A stretch of DNA of 64,000 nucleotides, taken from Candidatus Thiodiazotropha sp. (ex Epidulcina cf. delphinae). GTDB taxonomy: Bacteria; Pseudomonadota; Gammaproteobacteria; Chromatiales; Chromatiaceae. Shown here piece by piece: positions 17,020-26,084 of this stretch. Each line of letters starts with the position of its first letter. Position 1 is the stretch's first letter. The stretch is from the NCBI GenBank assembly GCA_025656455.1, contig JAHXHS010000008.1:1-64000 (forward strand), given 5' to 3'. The position numbers were made by a program, and so were the translations under genes. The notes beneath the pieces were generated by a model. It did no database searches and was not told the origin of the DNA. It saw only the letters and a list, made by a program, of their open reading frames with translations.

Positions 17020-17998
17020 GAGGTCCTCTTCCCATCAGCGTCAGATACAGGATGACACCCGACCAGAGCAGTGCGGCCACGAGGTATTTGCCGGCCGGTT
17101 GCAGGGCGCTGGAGGACCAGAAGGCCTCGACGAATGCCGCCGCCAACAGCATCAGCGCGGCTCCCATGACCAGTTGCAGGGCCTCCCCGGCATGCTCCCT
17201 GAGCGCCTGCACGCGGGACCTTTGTCCGGGTGCGATCACCGCCTGTCCCAGAAGCAGCCCCGCCGCGCCGCAGATGACGATGGCCGTCAGCTCCAAAGAG
17301 CCATGGCCCGAAACAAAGGGCCAGAAGGTCTCATGATAACCCAGCCGGCTCAAATGGCCCGCCACGGCGCCAATCGCCAGGCCGTTGAAGAGCAGTATGA
17401 AGAGGGTCCCCACCCCGAGCAATATCCCAGTGGCGAAAGTACGAAAGCCAATGCCGATATTGTTCAGGATATAGAATCCGAACATGGTGAAGTCGCTCTC
17501 GGAACCGCGCTCCGTTGAACGCCCGGGTTGGGCATTCGCCGGGTCGTAGGCGCTCTCCATCTCCGCCACCATGTATTCATCCATGACGGTATAGATCAGA
17601 TCCTCCTGCAGATAGCAGCCGGCTCCCATCAGCAGCGCCGGTAACAGGAAGCACAGCAGGGAGAGGGCGAAATAGAGACGATGCCGCCGCACCGCCCTTG
17701 GAAACCCGGCCAGGATGAAATGGAACAGGCGCCAGCGCCATCCGCCGCGCTGGCGATAGAGTAGTGGATGTCCGCGCAATACCAGGCCGTGCAACTGCCC
17801 GATGAGGGCCGGACTGAAACCGCGACTGCGGGCCAGGGCGTAGTGGCTGCAGAGCTGGCGATAGCGGGCGGGAAAATCCAGCCGCTGTTCACGGGAGAGG
17901 CGCCGTTTGCTGCGGGGACGATGGAGATCGTCCATCACCTGGGCGATCTCGTCCCACAGGGGTTGATTGTCGGCCTCGAATTGCTGCTGTCTCATCAA
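17006..17998 (-). CDS. SpoIIM-family membrane protein
   Basis: The 330-residue protein starts with a charged cytoplasmic region (RRLSREQRLDFPARYRQLC) and then has five or six membrane helices with NNIGIGFRTFATGILLGVGT and the conserved SGHGSLELTAIVICGAAGLL. This is the stage II sporulation protein M family; in Bacillus SpoIIM takes part in peptidoglycan remodelling at engulfment, but non-sporulating bacteria keep homologues of unknown role. It overlaps the RDD gene (ATGA) and the DUF4129 gene, so it belongs firmly to the MoxR operon. Confidence 0.9.
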   Translation of the reverse strand: MMRQQQFEADNQPLWDEIAQVMDDLHRPRSKRRLSREQRLDFPARYRQLCSHYALARSRGFSPALIGQLHGLVLRGHPLLYRQRGGWRWRLFHFILAGFPRAVRRHRLYFALSLLCFLLPALLMGAGCYLQEDLIYTVMDEYMVAEMESAYDPANAQPGRSTERGSESDFTMFGFYILNNIGIGFRTFATGILLGVGTLFILLFNGLAIGAVAGHLSRLGYHETFWPFVSGHGSLELTAIVICGAAGLLLGQAVIAPGQRSRVQALREHAGEALQLVMGAALMLLAAAFVEAFWSSSALQPAGKYLVAALLWSGVILYLTLMGRGPRGSR

Positions 17999-18708
17999 CG
18001 TCCCTTGAGGATCCAGTTGGCATAGGCGTAAAGCGTCTCAACCGCGTCGACGCCTCGCAGCCCGGTCTGTTCCGACAGCAGTTCAGCCAACTCCTGCCGC
18101 CGCTCGGTGGAGAGCGTCTCACCACGCTCGGCAAAGGCCAGCAAGGTGAGCTGCTCATCCTCGGAGAGCTCGATCGGCGGTTTGCTGGCGCTGGAAACCG
18201 GCGGTTGGATGCGTTCCTGCTGCCGATCCCGATAGACCACCAGGGTGCCGGCCGCCAGATCGCCGAGACGCTTGAACTCCCGGTTGATCAACATAGTGAC
18301 CAACCCTGCAGCATACAGGAGCGGAAGAAAATCCGCCGCCCGCAGCAGATTGCGTATCAGTGAGGCACTCGGTGTAACCGGCGTGCCGTTATCCTGAATC
18401 ACGACTATGCCCATTGCCCGTTTGCCGGGGGTGGCCCCGTTATGTATTTCGAATACCACCGGATAGAACCACTCGATCAGAAAGAACCCTATCAGGGTGA
18501 GGGCCATGCCGAGCCCGCCGAGGAGGGTCGTGATCAGCAGCAGGGCCAGGTAGAGCAGACCCCGCAGGGCGGCATCGATTCCCCAGGCGCAAGCCCGCAC
18601 CACCGGTCCTGCGAGACGGAAATCGAGCAGCACGCCTTCTGGAATCTCATAACTCCGCAGGGTATCGAGTGGACGCGCAGCACTCCCTTCCGTCAGTCCG
18701 GCCTCCAT
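17995..18708 (-). CDS. RDD family membrane protein
   Basis: The 237-residue protein has an RDD domain: IPEGVLLDFRLAGPVVRACAWGID at the start (the Arg and Asp of the domain name in AWGIDAALR), membrane helices near 50-75 and 80-95, and GATPGKRAMGIVVIQDNGTP. A cytoplasmic tail rich in Glu and Arg ends the protein. RDD proteins are small inner-membrane proteins; some act as transporters, most are unassigned. The gene lies three bases after the zinc-ribbon gene and overlaps the next by four. Confidence 0.9.
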   Translation of the reverse strand: MEAGLTEGSAARPLDTLRSYEIPEGVLLDFRLAGPVVRACAWGIDAALRGLLYLALLLITTLLGGLGMALTLIGFFLIEWFYPVVFEIHNGATPGKRAMGIVVIQDNGTPVTPSASLIRNLLRAADFLPLLYAAGLVTMLINREFKRLGDLAAGTLVVYRDRQQERIQPPVSSASKPPIELSEDEQLTLLAFAERGETLSTERRQELAELLSEQTGLRGVDAVETLYAYANWILKGR

Positions 18709-18711
18709 GAA

Positions 18712-19980
18712 TCAGCCGTAGTAGATATCCCGATAGGCCGAATAGACGGCCCCGGTGAGAATCGGAAAGACGATCAGCAGCCCAAGACCAAAGGGGATAG
18801 AGCCGACTACCACAAGCCCCACCGACACCAGGCTGTAGACCGTCAAGGGCATGAGATTTTTCAGGCAACCCATGAAACTCAGCTTCATCGCCTCCCAGGC
18901 AGACAGCTCCTCCAGGGCGACCAGCGCCGGAGCGAACAGATAGGCCATGATGATCGGCAGGAAAAGCAAGCTGCCGACGATCAGACCGATGATGAATGTG
19001 GGTGAAAAAAGCATCATCGCCATCGCTTCCGGGTTGGCTGTCTCCTGTGACATGATTTGACCGATGGAGCCGAACATGAAAGCCATCAGGCTGACACCGA
19101 CCAATACTATCATCAGCAGATAGAACAACCCAACCAACATCGCCTGACCCGCATTATTGGAAAAACCGGCAAACAGATGGTTGACGGAGAACTCCTCGCC
19201 TTGATCCTGTTCGCTGCAGCCGATCATCAGGCCTGCGATCATCACCGGGGTCAGGACGTTGGCAGCGATGAATCCCAACAGGGGCACCATGCTGACGATA
19301 AAGCTGACCACCCCCCACACGATCAGCGCCGCGATCCAGGCGATAGGCGCCTGTTTGAAGTGCCACCAGCCCTTGGCGACCCAGGCCAGGCCATGTCCGG
19401 CGGGTACGCCTCGCGGGCCGTCCATCTCGTCCTCCAAAGGCTGCACCAGCTCAGCCTCGGGCGTCGTGTAGGGATCTTCCTCCTCTGTTTGCTCAGTTTG
19501 CTCAGTTTCCATCCGGGCAGCGGATTCAGCATGGCGCTCCTGGGCGGCGAGATATTTCACGGCGACGATGCCGCAATCCTGACAGATCCCCATCTCCATG
19601 TTGCCGGAGCCGCATTTAGGACATCGGTCACCCGGAACCTGGGAGGGATCGAGAACCTCAGTCGCATCTTCATCGCCGTGGTCGAAGGCCTCCAGCGTGA
19701 GCCCGGATGCTGGACTCGACGCCTCGGGGGCCGTCTCCGCCGCCGGGAGCTTCGGATCGATTTCAATGATCAGACCCAGCTTCTCCAGGGCCTCCTGGTA
19801 TTTCCGCGCCTTCTCCCGGTCGAGATCCTTTTTCAGGCTCAAGGGCCTTCCGCTATGGACCAGCTTTTCCGCCCTCTCCCGCCCGAGTTTGAATTTCTCG
19901 CTGAATAGGACGATGACCCGCTCCTTATCCGCGTCAGGCCTCAACTGGCCGGTAAAGATGACCTTATATACTTCAGACAT
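18712..19980 (-). CDS. zinc-ribbon, BPSS1780-like multi-span membrane protein
   Basis: The 422-residue protein has an N-terminal alpha/beta region (YKVIFTGQLRPDADKERV, residues 5-75), a zinc ribbon with Cys 120, 123, 133 and 136 (CPKCGSGNMEMGICQDCG), an acidic linker, and a C-terminal membrane domain with about five helices (WHFKQAPIAWIAALIVWG onward) that resembles the BPSS1780 family. The N-terminal part resembles regions found in other gammaproteobacterial membrane proteins of unknown role. It is the first gene of the seven-gene MoxR operon; no clear promoter was found in the 290 bp upstream. Confidence 0.8.
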   Translation of the reverse strand: MSEVYKVIFTGQLRPDADKERVIVLFSEKFKLGRERAEKLVHSGRPLSLKKDLDREKARKYQEALEKLGLIIEIDPKLPAAETAPEASSPASGLTLEAFDHGDEDATEVLDPSQVPGDRCPKCGSGNMEMGICQDCGIVAVKYLAAQERHAESAARMETEQTEQTEEEDPYTTPEAELVQPLEDEMDGPRGVPAGHGLAWVAKGWWHFKQAPIAWIAALIVWGVVSFIVSMVPLLGFIAANVLTPVMIAGLMIGCSEQDQGEEFSVNHLFAGFSNNAGQAMLVGLFYLLMIVLVGVSLMAFMFGSIGQIMSQETANPEAMAMMLFSPTFIIGLIVGSLLFLPIIMAYLFAPALVALEELSAWEAMKLSFMGCLKNLMPLTVYSLVSVGLVVVGSIPFGLGLLIVFPILTGAVYSAYRDIYYG

Positions 19981-20272
19981 ACCCTCTCTCCACGTTATCC
20001 CCGATGGTAAGCAACCCTTGACAAATCACTCACCTTTATTGCGGATATTTGCGGCAACGGCCGATAATTCTTGAGTGGCGGAAAACAGAAAAGGGTTGCG
20101 CCATGCCGCCAAGATAAGTCATTAACCCCTTGATCCCGTTCTTCCTCTCGAGCCCGTAATCCTAAATGAGATAGAAGCCGGCAGGCTTAAAAAATGATCT
20201 CGATCAACTGATGCGCAGTTTACCCGGCCGCGCAGGTCAGCGTCCCGCCCCGACCTCATCTTCGAGGGGAGT

Positions 20273-20740
20273 TCAGATCGAGTCCTCGATAATGCCTTCC
20301 AGCAGGTCGACGATGGCGTTTGCGGCCTCCCCGCCATCCCCGGCAAGTTGTGGTGGACGATAGGCCGCAAAGACCTTATCGGGTTCCGCCAGTTTCACAT
20401 ACACGGCAATCGTGAATGGGCAGATCGCAATATTCTCCGCCGCAGCCTGGGACATCTTGTGCGACATCAGGGCGCTGCAGAACTCCACCGATTGCGCCTT
20501 GGAAAAAAGCTGGGCAAAGCCGAGGTCCGGGCCGGTCCGATTCAGCATATCGCTGACATGCAGGGTTCCGCTGACCAGCAGGCCCCTTTCGATTATCGCC
20601 ATTTCGATATTTTCAAGCACATCCTCGAAGGGCTCCTCCGAGGTAAACACCCTCACCGGCGACCGCTCAACTGGCGGCTCCGCCGCCAGCAGATGTCCGG
20701 CACTGAAAAGCAGCAGCCAGACAGCCCATCGATATCTCAT
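20273..20740 (-). CDS. DUF302 protein with signal peptide
   Basis: The 155-residue protein begins with a signal peptide (MRYRWAVWLLLFSAGHLLAA, probable cleavage after AEP or LAA) followed by a DUF302 domain (FEDVLENIEMAIIERGLLVS, then PFTIAVYVKLAEPDKVFAAY). DUF302 is a small dimeric fold, and its function is unknown. The gene follows directly after the TRAP permease stop (one base gap), so it is co-transcribed with that transporter. It contains Cys in EFCSALMSHK and NIAICPF, which could pair in the periplasm. Confidence 0.85.
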   Translation of the reverse strand: MRYRWAVWLLLFSAGHLLAAEPPVERSPVRVFTSEEPFEDVLENIEMAIIERGLLVSGTLHVSDMLNRTGPDLGFAQLFSKAQSVEFCSALMSHKMSQAAAENIAICPFTIAVYVKLAEPDKVFAAYRPPQLAGDGGEAANAIVDLLEGIIEDSI

Positions 20741-20741
20741 A

Positions 20742-23312
20742 TCACTCTCCTAACTCGTCTCGCATTAGCCGTGTCTTGCGGCGATATTGCACCCACCAGA
20801 GCCAACCCAGCAGCAACAGGGGCGGGACCAGAAACCAGCGGCTGTCCGGTTGGCGCCGCTGGGTATAGAAACCGGTGATGCGACGGGTGTAACCCGGTTC
20901 GAGACCGGCCTCTTCCGCCGGACTCAAAAAGCCGATATCGAGAATACGAAGCGTATCGCCATCGGGCTCGGTAATAAAGCCCAATCGTTCGAGTTGTCCG
21001 CCCGGTAACGCCTCGGGAATATCCAGGAGGATGTCCCGCAACCGCATCGAACCATCCTCCTCCTCGACCTCGACCTGGAGTCGCACCCGCTCCCCCGCCG
21101 GGAGGGTATCGATATGCTGTTCGACGGCCTGCGCCGGCTGCCATAGCAGGGCCGGAAAAAAGCGCTCCTGCCAGAAATCGGGACGAAACAGGGAGAAGAC
21201 GATCAGCAACAGCAGCCCCGTCTCCCACCACCGGTTAGGGATCAGCAGCCAACCCTGGGTTGCCGAAACAAAGAGTAACATGGCTATCAGCCCTTGTGCC
21301 GCCACCAGGATAAAGTCAACCAGGCTATCGACACCGATCAGCAACAACTCAGTATTGAATATGAACATGAAGGGAAGAATCGCGGTGCGGATATCATAGT
21401 AGAAGGATTGCAGACCGGTGCGAATCGGATCGCCGCCGGAGATGCCGGCCGCGGCATAGGCGGCCAGCCCGACCGGCGGCGTATCGTCGGCCAAAATGCC
21501 GAAATAGAAGACGAACATATGCACCGCCACCAGCGGTATATCCAATCCGTGGGCCGCGGAGAGCTGCACGATCACCGGCGCCATCAATGTCGAAACCACG
21601 ATGTAGTTGGCGGTGGTGGGCAATCCCATCCCAAGGATCATGCAGATCAATGCCGTCAGCAGCAGCATCAACAGGATCGAACCGAGGGAGAGGGTCTCCA
21701 CCACCTCGCCCAGCACTTGGCCGATACCGGTCAGACTGACCGTGCCCACCACGATGCCCGCGGTGGCGGTGGCCACTCCGATGCCGATCATGTTGCGCGC
21801 GCCGTTCTCCAGGCCCGTCACCAGGGAGAGCGCCCCCTGGCGAATCCCGTTTAGCACCGCCTTGCCGGCGAACAGCGCCCGTAAACCGTCCTGGGTCAGC
21901 TGAATCACCCCCATCAGGGCGATGGCATAGAATACCGCGGTGGCAGGCGAGAGGCGCAGCAGCATCAGGCACCAGACCAGCACCAGGATCGGCAGCAGAA
22001 AATGCAACCCTCCCAGCAGGGCCTCACCGACACTGATGATCTGAGGCGAAGCCGACTTCTCTCCACGCAGCCCATATCGCACTTCAGCGAAGATCAGCAG
22101 ACCGTACAGCAGCAGAATCAGTCCCGCATTGAGATAGAAACCGTTGTCGCCGAACAGCCTGTTGACCGTCTCCACGATCCAGTAGGCGAGGAGGAAAAAA
22201 AGGCTCATGCCTGAGAGGGTAAGTCCCCAACGCAGCAGCCGCTGTCTCAAGCCGGCCACCCTGACCCGCGCCTCCGCCTGCATACCCGCCTTGACCGCCT
22301 CCAGATGCACTAGGTACATGAGGCCTATATAGCTCAGCACCGCGGGCAGAAAGGCGTGTTTGATGACCGCCAGGTAGGAGATATTGAGATACTCCACCAT
22401 CAGGAAGGCCGCCGCCCCCATCACAGGCGGCATGATCTGGCCATTGGTCGAGGCGGCCACTTCGATCGCCCCCGCCTTTTCCGCAGGGAACCCCACCCGT
22501 TTCATCAAGGGTATGGTAAAGGTGCCGGTGGTCACCACATTGGCGATGGATGAACCTGACACCATCCCGGTGAGACCGGAGGCCAGCACCGCGGCCTTGG
22601 CCGGACCTCCCCGCCTATGCCCCACCAGGGCATAGGCGACGCGAATAAAATAGTGACCGCCCCCTGCCTGCTCCAACAGACTGCCGAACAGCACAAACAG
22701 AAACACAAACCCCGCCGAGACCCCCACCGCCACCCCGAACACCCCTTCGGTGGAGAGCCATTGATGGGAGGCGACACGCTCCAGGGATGCCCCCTTGTGG
22801 GCAAGCAGATCGGGCAGCCAGGGCCCGGCAAAGGTGTAGCCGAGGAAACAGAGCGCGATCACCGTCAGGGGCCAGCCCAGGGCGCGCCGCGTGGCCTCCA
22901 GCAACAGCAGCACGCCAACGGCCGCGACGGCCACATCCCCTGTCGTCGGCGCCCCAGAGCGGTTGGCAAGCGCCTCGTAGAAGAGGAACAGATAGCCGGC
23001 GCAGAAGGCGGCGGAGAGGGCCAGTATCCAGTCGGACAAAGGGATGGTGTGACTGATGCCCTTGCGGCGCGGAAATGAGAGATAGGCCAGGAATATGGCA
23101 AATCCAAGATGAATGGAGCGAATCTCGGTATCGTTGAAGACCGCAAACCCCAGGCTGAAGGGCAGTGGAGAGGCGACCCAGAGCTGGAACAGAGCCCATC
23201 CCAGGGCAGTCCCCAACAGCACCCCGCGCGGCCAGCCGCCGGGACGCCTGCCGCCATACTCTACCGCCTCGATCAATTCGAGTTGCATCGCATTGTTATT
23301 GTTTTGGCTCAT
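20742..23312 (-). CDS. TRAP transporter fused permease (4TM/12TM)
   Basis: The 856-residue inner-membrane protein fuses the small DctQ-like and large DctM-like permease parts: about 16 hydrophobic helices, the characteristic GMGLPTTANYIVVSTLMAP and PPVMGAAAFLMVEYLNISYL, and FGILADDTPPVGLAAYAAAG. A C-terminal DUF3394 domain (about 690-820) follows. Such fusions pair with TAXI-type binding proteins, here at 25065-26015, to import organic acids using the sodium or proton gradient. The substrate is unknown. A DUF302 gene follows directly. Confidence 0.93.
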   Translation of the reverse strand: MSQNNNNAMQLELIEAVEYGGRRPGGWPRGVLLGTALGWALFQLWVASPLPFSLGFAVFNDTEIRSIHLGFAIFLAYLSFPRRKGISHTIPLSDWILALSAAFCAGYLFLFYEALANRSGAPTTGDVAVAAVGVLLLLEATRRALGWPLTVIALCFLGYTFAGPWLPDLLAHKGASLERVASHQWLSTEGVFGVAVGVSAGFVFLFVLFGSLLEQAGGGHYFIRVAYALVGHRRGGPAKAAVLASGLTGMVSGSSIANVVTTGTFTIPLMKRVGFPAEKAGAIEVAASTNGQIMPPVMGAAAFLMVEYLNISYLAVIKHAFLPAVLSYIGLMYLVHLEAVKAGMQAEARVRVAGLRQRLLRWGLTLSGMSLFFLLAYWIVETVNRLFGDNGFYLNAGLILLLYGLLIFAEVRYGLRGEKSASPQIISVGEALLGGLHFLLPILVLVWCLMLLRLSPATAVFYAIALMGVIQLTQDGLRALFAGKAVLNGIRQGALSLVTGLENGARNMIGIGVATATAGIVVGTVSLTGIGQVLGEVVETLSLGSILLMLLLTALICMILGMGLPTTANYIVVSTLMAPVIVQLSAAHGLDIPLVAVHMFVFYFGILADDTPPVGLAAYAAAGISGGDPIRTGLQSFYYDIRTAILPFMFIFNTELLLIGVDSLVDFILVAAQGLIAMLLFVSATQGWLLIPNRWWETGLLLLIVFSLFRPDFWQERFFPALLWQPAQAVEQHIDTLPAGERVRLQVEVEEEDGSMRLRDILLDIPEALPGGQLERLGFITEPDGDTLRILDIGFLSPAEEAGLEPGYTRRITGFYTQRRQPDSRWFLVPPLLLLGWLWWVQYRRKTRLMRDELGE

Positions 23313-23576
23313 CGCTTTAGGCTCTTCCCTACATCAGCGTGGGTGGAATAGGCAAATCATCGTCATCAAGCATCAATTGAATCTTTAATCGGCCGCAAAT
23401 GAACACTAATCACCGTAAATAGCTTTACGATTGGCGGTTTATTCATACACTCTCCCACTACCTGCTCAATTAGAGATACTGCCTTTTTAGATTTGCCCAG
23501 GTAGAATCACGCCCTTCCGTCAAGGGCCCCTGTTGTTGCAGAGCGAATGTGCTGAAATCAACGCCAAAAATCATAG
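23313..23576. other. divergent intergenic region with a short dispersed motif
   Basis: This is the promoter space between the TRAP permease and the DUF481 gene. It contains CGGCCGCAAATGAACACTAA (near 23390), a motif that recurs near 57541 (GGCCGCAAATGAACGCCAAT) and, reversed, near 26783 and 57716. I could not assign promoters with confidence. Confidence 0.4.
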
Positions 23577-24335
23577 ATGACCAAGCCGATGCGATTCATT
23601 CATTATCTGATCACTCTAACACTCTCAGCGTTCCCGGCAATCGCGCCACCCAGCGCTGCCGACGAAGCCCCCAGCCCCGCCACGGGTTGGAAGCATCAAG
23701 TGGAGGTCGGTATCAACGGCTCCTCAGGCAATACGGACGCCACGCATATCCATGCCGGCTATGCCGCGGACTATGCCGATGAGCAAGACACCTGGAAACT
23801 CGTTTCAGCCTATGACAAATCCGAAAGTGACGGTGAAGCATCGAGAGATCAATTCTTCGCCGACCTGAAAAAGGCGTGGCTTTGGCCCGACTCCCCCTGG
23901 TTTGCCTTTAGCCAAGGGCGTTATGACCGGGATCGCTTCAAGGATTGGGACTACCGAATTGCCGCCTCCGGCGGTATCGGTTACCGACTATTGCAGAGCG
24001 ATACCTGGGATATCGCCGGTCGTCTCGGCCTGGGCGGGCATCTCAGCCGAGGCGAGGACTATGAAATGTCAACGCCAGAGATTATCGTCGCGCTGGATGC
24101 GGCATGGACCATCACAGAGCGGGAGGCGTTGTCATTCACAACGGCCTTTTATCCCAGTCTGGACGAAGCCGGCGAGTATCGTAACCTCACCACCCTGGAT
24201 TGGATCATGAAGATAACAGAACCGGGAAGGTTATCGATGAAACTCGGTTTAAGCAACGAGTACGATTCCCTTGCGAGCGAAGAGAGCGACAACAATGACT
24301 TTAAATACCACCTCTCCCTGGTATGGGAGATGTAA
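23577..24335 (+). CDS. DUF481 outer-membrane beta-barrel protein
   Basis: The 252-residue protein starts with a signal peptide (RFIHYLITLTLSAFPAIAPP) and continues with alternating hydrophobic strands and aromatic ends typical of a small beta-barrel (WKHQVEVGINGSSGNTDATH, FKYHLSLVWEM). The GNTD segment and the terminal strand ending in M fit the DUF481 family, salt-induced or unknown outer-membrane proteins. It lies between the TRAP permease and the TAXI gene but on the opposite strand, and its 3' end meets one arm of a 33-bp inverted repeat. Confidence 0.85.
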   Translation: MTKPMRFIHYLITLTLSAFPAIAPPSAADEAPSPATGWKHQVEVGINGSSGNTDATHIHAGYAADYADEQDTWKLVSAYDKSESDGEASRDQFFADLKKAWLWPDSPWFAFSQGRYDRDRFKDWDYRIAASGGIGYRLLQSDTWDIAGRLGLGGHLSRGEDYEMSTPEIIVALDAAWTITEREALSFTTAFYPSLDEAGEYRNLTTLDWIMKITEPGRLSMKLGLSNEYDSLASEESDNNDFKYHLSLVWEM

Positions 24336-24338
24336 GGG

Positions 24339-24371
24339 AATTTTGAATTTTGAGTTATGAATTTTGAATTG
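24339..24371 (+). repeat. left arm of a 33-bp perfect inverted repeat
   Basis: AATTTTGAATTTTGAGTTAT and the next 13 bases are the exact reverse complement of 25034-25066. The arm begins three bases after the DUF481 stop codon. Together the arms enclose 728 bp that hold a decayed gene. Confidence 0.85.
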
Positions 24372-24459
24372 CGGAGTTCGCTGCGCTCACGGTTTTTTTT
24401 ACTCTTCAGGGAAAATTGGGCGAGCGACAACGAGCATCCACTGTAGCCCATGGTTAGGG

Positions 24460-24838
24460 CTATACCTTAAAATCATACGGTACCTGAGTATTCAGATCTC
24501 TGGCCGCTCTATTCCAGAGAGTTTTTCTCTTATCCTTCGGTACGGACGGTGCCGTTTCTATACATCCGGTAAATCTCCTCCGACCGTGAGCGGTAGTTGT
24601 TGTCTACTTTTGAGGCCACATCATTCAAGAAAATGGAAAACCTTTTTCCAACATCTACCCTTCCAGTATACAAATGAGCCAAATGGTCTATATAGCAAAG
24701 AACTTCTCGGCAAATAGCAAACGGTGCAGCCCCTTTGGCGTTTAAAAGAGGCTGAATATCGTTAACGACCGTACATCTGAGATTAATCAAATATTCAGAT
24801 GCTTCCGTCCATTCATTTAGAGTCGGTATCTTAGCCAT
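24460..24838 (-). pseudogene. small gene of unknown function with a 3' frameshift
   Basis: From ATG 24838 the frame reads MAKIPTLNEWTEASEYLINL and on to ...EEIYRMYRNGTV, then shifts: the annotated frame stops after RTEG at 24530, whereas the next frame continues in coding-like fashion with VPKDKRKTLWNRAARDLNTQ and ends at TAG 24460-24462. I do not recognise the family. The intact product would be about 125 residues, soluble, with Cys in NLRCTVVND and FAICREVLCYIDHLAHLY. It is enclosed by the 33-bp inverted repeat. Confidence 0.55.
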
Positions 24839-25033
24839 TATCAACGAGTTCGATTCCGCACTTTCATGGCCCTAACAAGCAAATCAGTCCGCAAATCAAT
24901 GCAAATAGATTTACCTATAATCGCAAGATCAGGGTAGCACGGGTAACATGGCCGCCTCTTCCTAATCCCGCTCCAGTACGAGCACGCATCACAACAGGCC
25001 CTGTAGGGATGCAACGATATAGCGCCTTTTCTT

Positions 25034-25066
25034 CAATTCAAAATTCATAACTCAAAATTCAAAATT
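25034..25066 (-). repeat. right arm of the 33-bp perfect inverted repeat
   Basis: This arm is the reverse complement of 24339-24371. Its last bases overlap the TAA of the TAXI gene (25065-25067), so the enclosed 728-bp block fills the whole space between two convergent genes. Confidence 0.85.
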
Positions 25067-26015
25067 ACATAAGCCCTTTCTCCTTGAAATACCGCACTGC
25101 CCCCGCATGAAAAGGCGCCGAATTACCCTTCAGCATCTCTTCCGCCTGCAGCTGTCCGAAGGCGGGATGGAGTTTTCTGAACATCGCCAGATTCTCGAAC
25201 ACGGCCTTCACTAACTGATAAACCACCGCCTCATCCACCGCCGCCGAGGTCACCAGGGTAGCCTTGACGCCGAAGGTCGATGTGGCCGCTTTGCTCCCCT
25301 GATACATCTTCCCGGGAATCACTGCCGGCGCATAGTAGGGGTTATCGGCGATCAACGTCTCCACCACCTCGCCGGTCACCGGCACCAGGTGGGCGTCGCA
25401 GGCGGTTGCCGCCTCTTTGATCGAGGCGTTGGGATGGCCGACCGTGTAGATCATGGCGTCGATCTTGTTGTCACACAACGCCCTGGCCTGCTCCGTTGCC
25501 TTCAGCTCCGAGGCGAGCTTGAAGTCACTCCTGTCCCAGCCTAGCTTACTCATCATCACTTCCATGGTGCCGCGCTGACCTGAACCTGGATTACCGATAT
25601 TCACCCGCTTGCCCTTCAGATCCGCAAAGGCCTTGATACCACTGTCATCCCTGGCCATCACGGTAAACGGCTCGCTATGGATCGAGAACACGGCGCGCAG
25701 CTTCTTGTTCTCACCCCGCTCGCTGAATTTCGAACTCCCATGATAGGCGTGATATTGCCAATCCGACTGGGCCACCCCGAAGTCGAGTTCGCCAGCGGCA
25801 ATGGTATTGAGATTGAAAATAGATCCGCCGGTCGATTCCACTGAACAGCGAATGCCGTGCTCCTTTCTACCCTTGTTCAGCAAACGGCAGATCGCGCCTC
25901 CCGTGGGATAATAGACACCCGTGAGGCCACCGGTGCCGATACTGATGAAACGCTGTTCCGCCGCCACGCCGAGCAGGGGCGCGAGTAGTAGGCATAGACC
26001 GATGATTTTATTCAT
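25065..26015 (-). CDS. TAXI-type TRAP transporter substrate-binding protein
   Basis: The 316-residue protein has a signal peptide (NKIIGLCLLLAPLLGVAA) and a TAXI periplasmic binding domain: FISIGTGGLTGVYYPTGGAI at the mature N-terminus, VESTGGSIFNLNTIAAGELD and KGKRVNIGNPGSGQRGTMEV. TAXI proteins deliver organic acids, in studied cases dicarboxylates or 2-oxoglutarate, to fused TRAP permeases; the permease at 20742 is the likely partner though 1.8 kb and a DUF481 gene separate them. The ribosome binding site AAGGA touches a run of eight TTTTGAG repeats, which may affect expression. Confidence 0.93.
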   Translation of the reverse strand: MNKIIGLCLLLAPLLGVAAEQRFISIGTGGLTGVYYPTGGAICRLLNKGRKEHGIRCSVESTGGSIFNLNTIAAGELDFGVAQSDWQYHAYHGSSKFSERGENKKLRAVFSIHSEPFTVMARDDSGIKAFADLKGKRVNIGNPGSGQRGTMEVMMSKLGWDRSDFKLASELKATEQARALCDNKIDAMIYTVGHPNASIKEAATACDAHLVPVTGEVVETLIADNPYYAPAVIPGKMYQGSKAATSTFGVKATLVTSAAVDEAVVYQLVKAVFENLAMFRKLHPAFGQLQAEEMLKGNSAPFHAGAVRYFKEKGLM

Positions 26016-26024
26016 GACTCATCC

Positions 26025-26084
26025 TTTTGAGTTTTGAGTTTTGAGTTTTGAGTTTTGAGTTTTGAGTTTTGAGTTTTGAGTTTT
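26025..26084 (-). repeat. heptamer tandem repeat (8 x TTTTGAG) at the TAXI start
   Basis: Eight perfect TTTTGAG units (26025-26080) plus TTTT lie directly upstream of the TAXI start codon (26013-26015). On the coding strand the last CTCAAAA unit runs into the ribosome binding site AAGGA. Seven is not a multiple of three, but the tract is outside the coding region; changes in copy number would alter the leader or promoter spacing. The unit resembles the arms at 24339 and 25034. Confidence 0.85.

Noticed and set aside
26025..26084. Heptamer tract considered as CRISPR or iteron array
   Set aside because: Uninterrupted 7-bp units without spacers; no cas or rep genes nearby. It is a simple tandem repeat.
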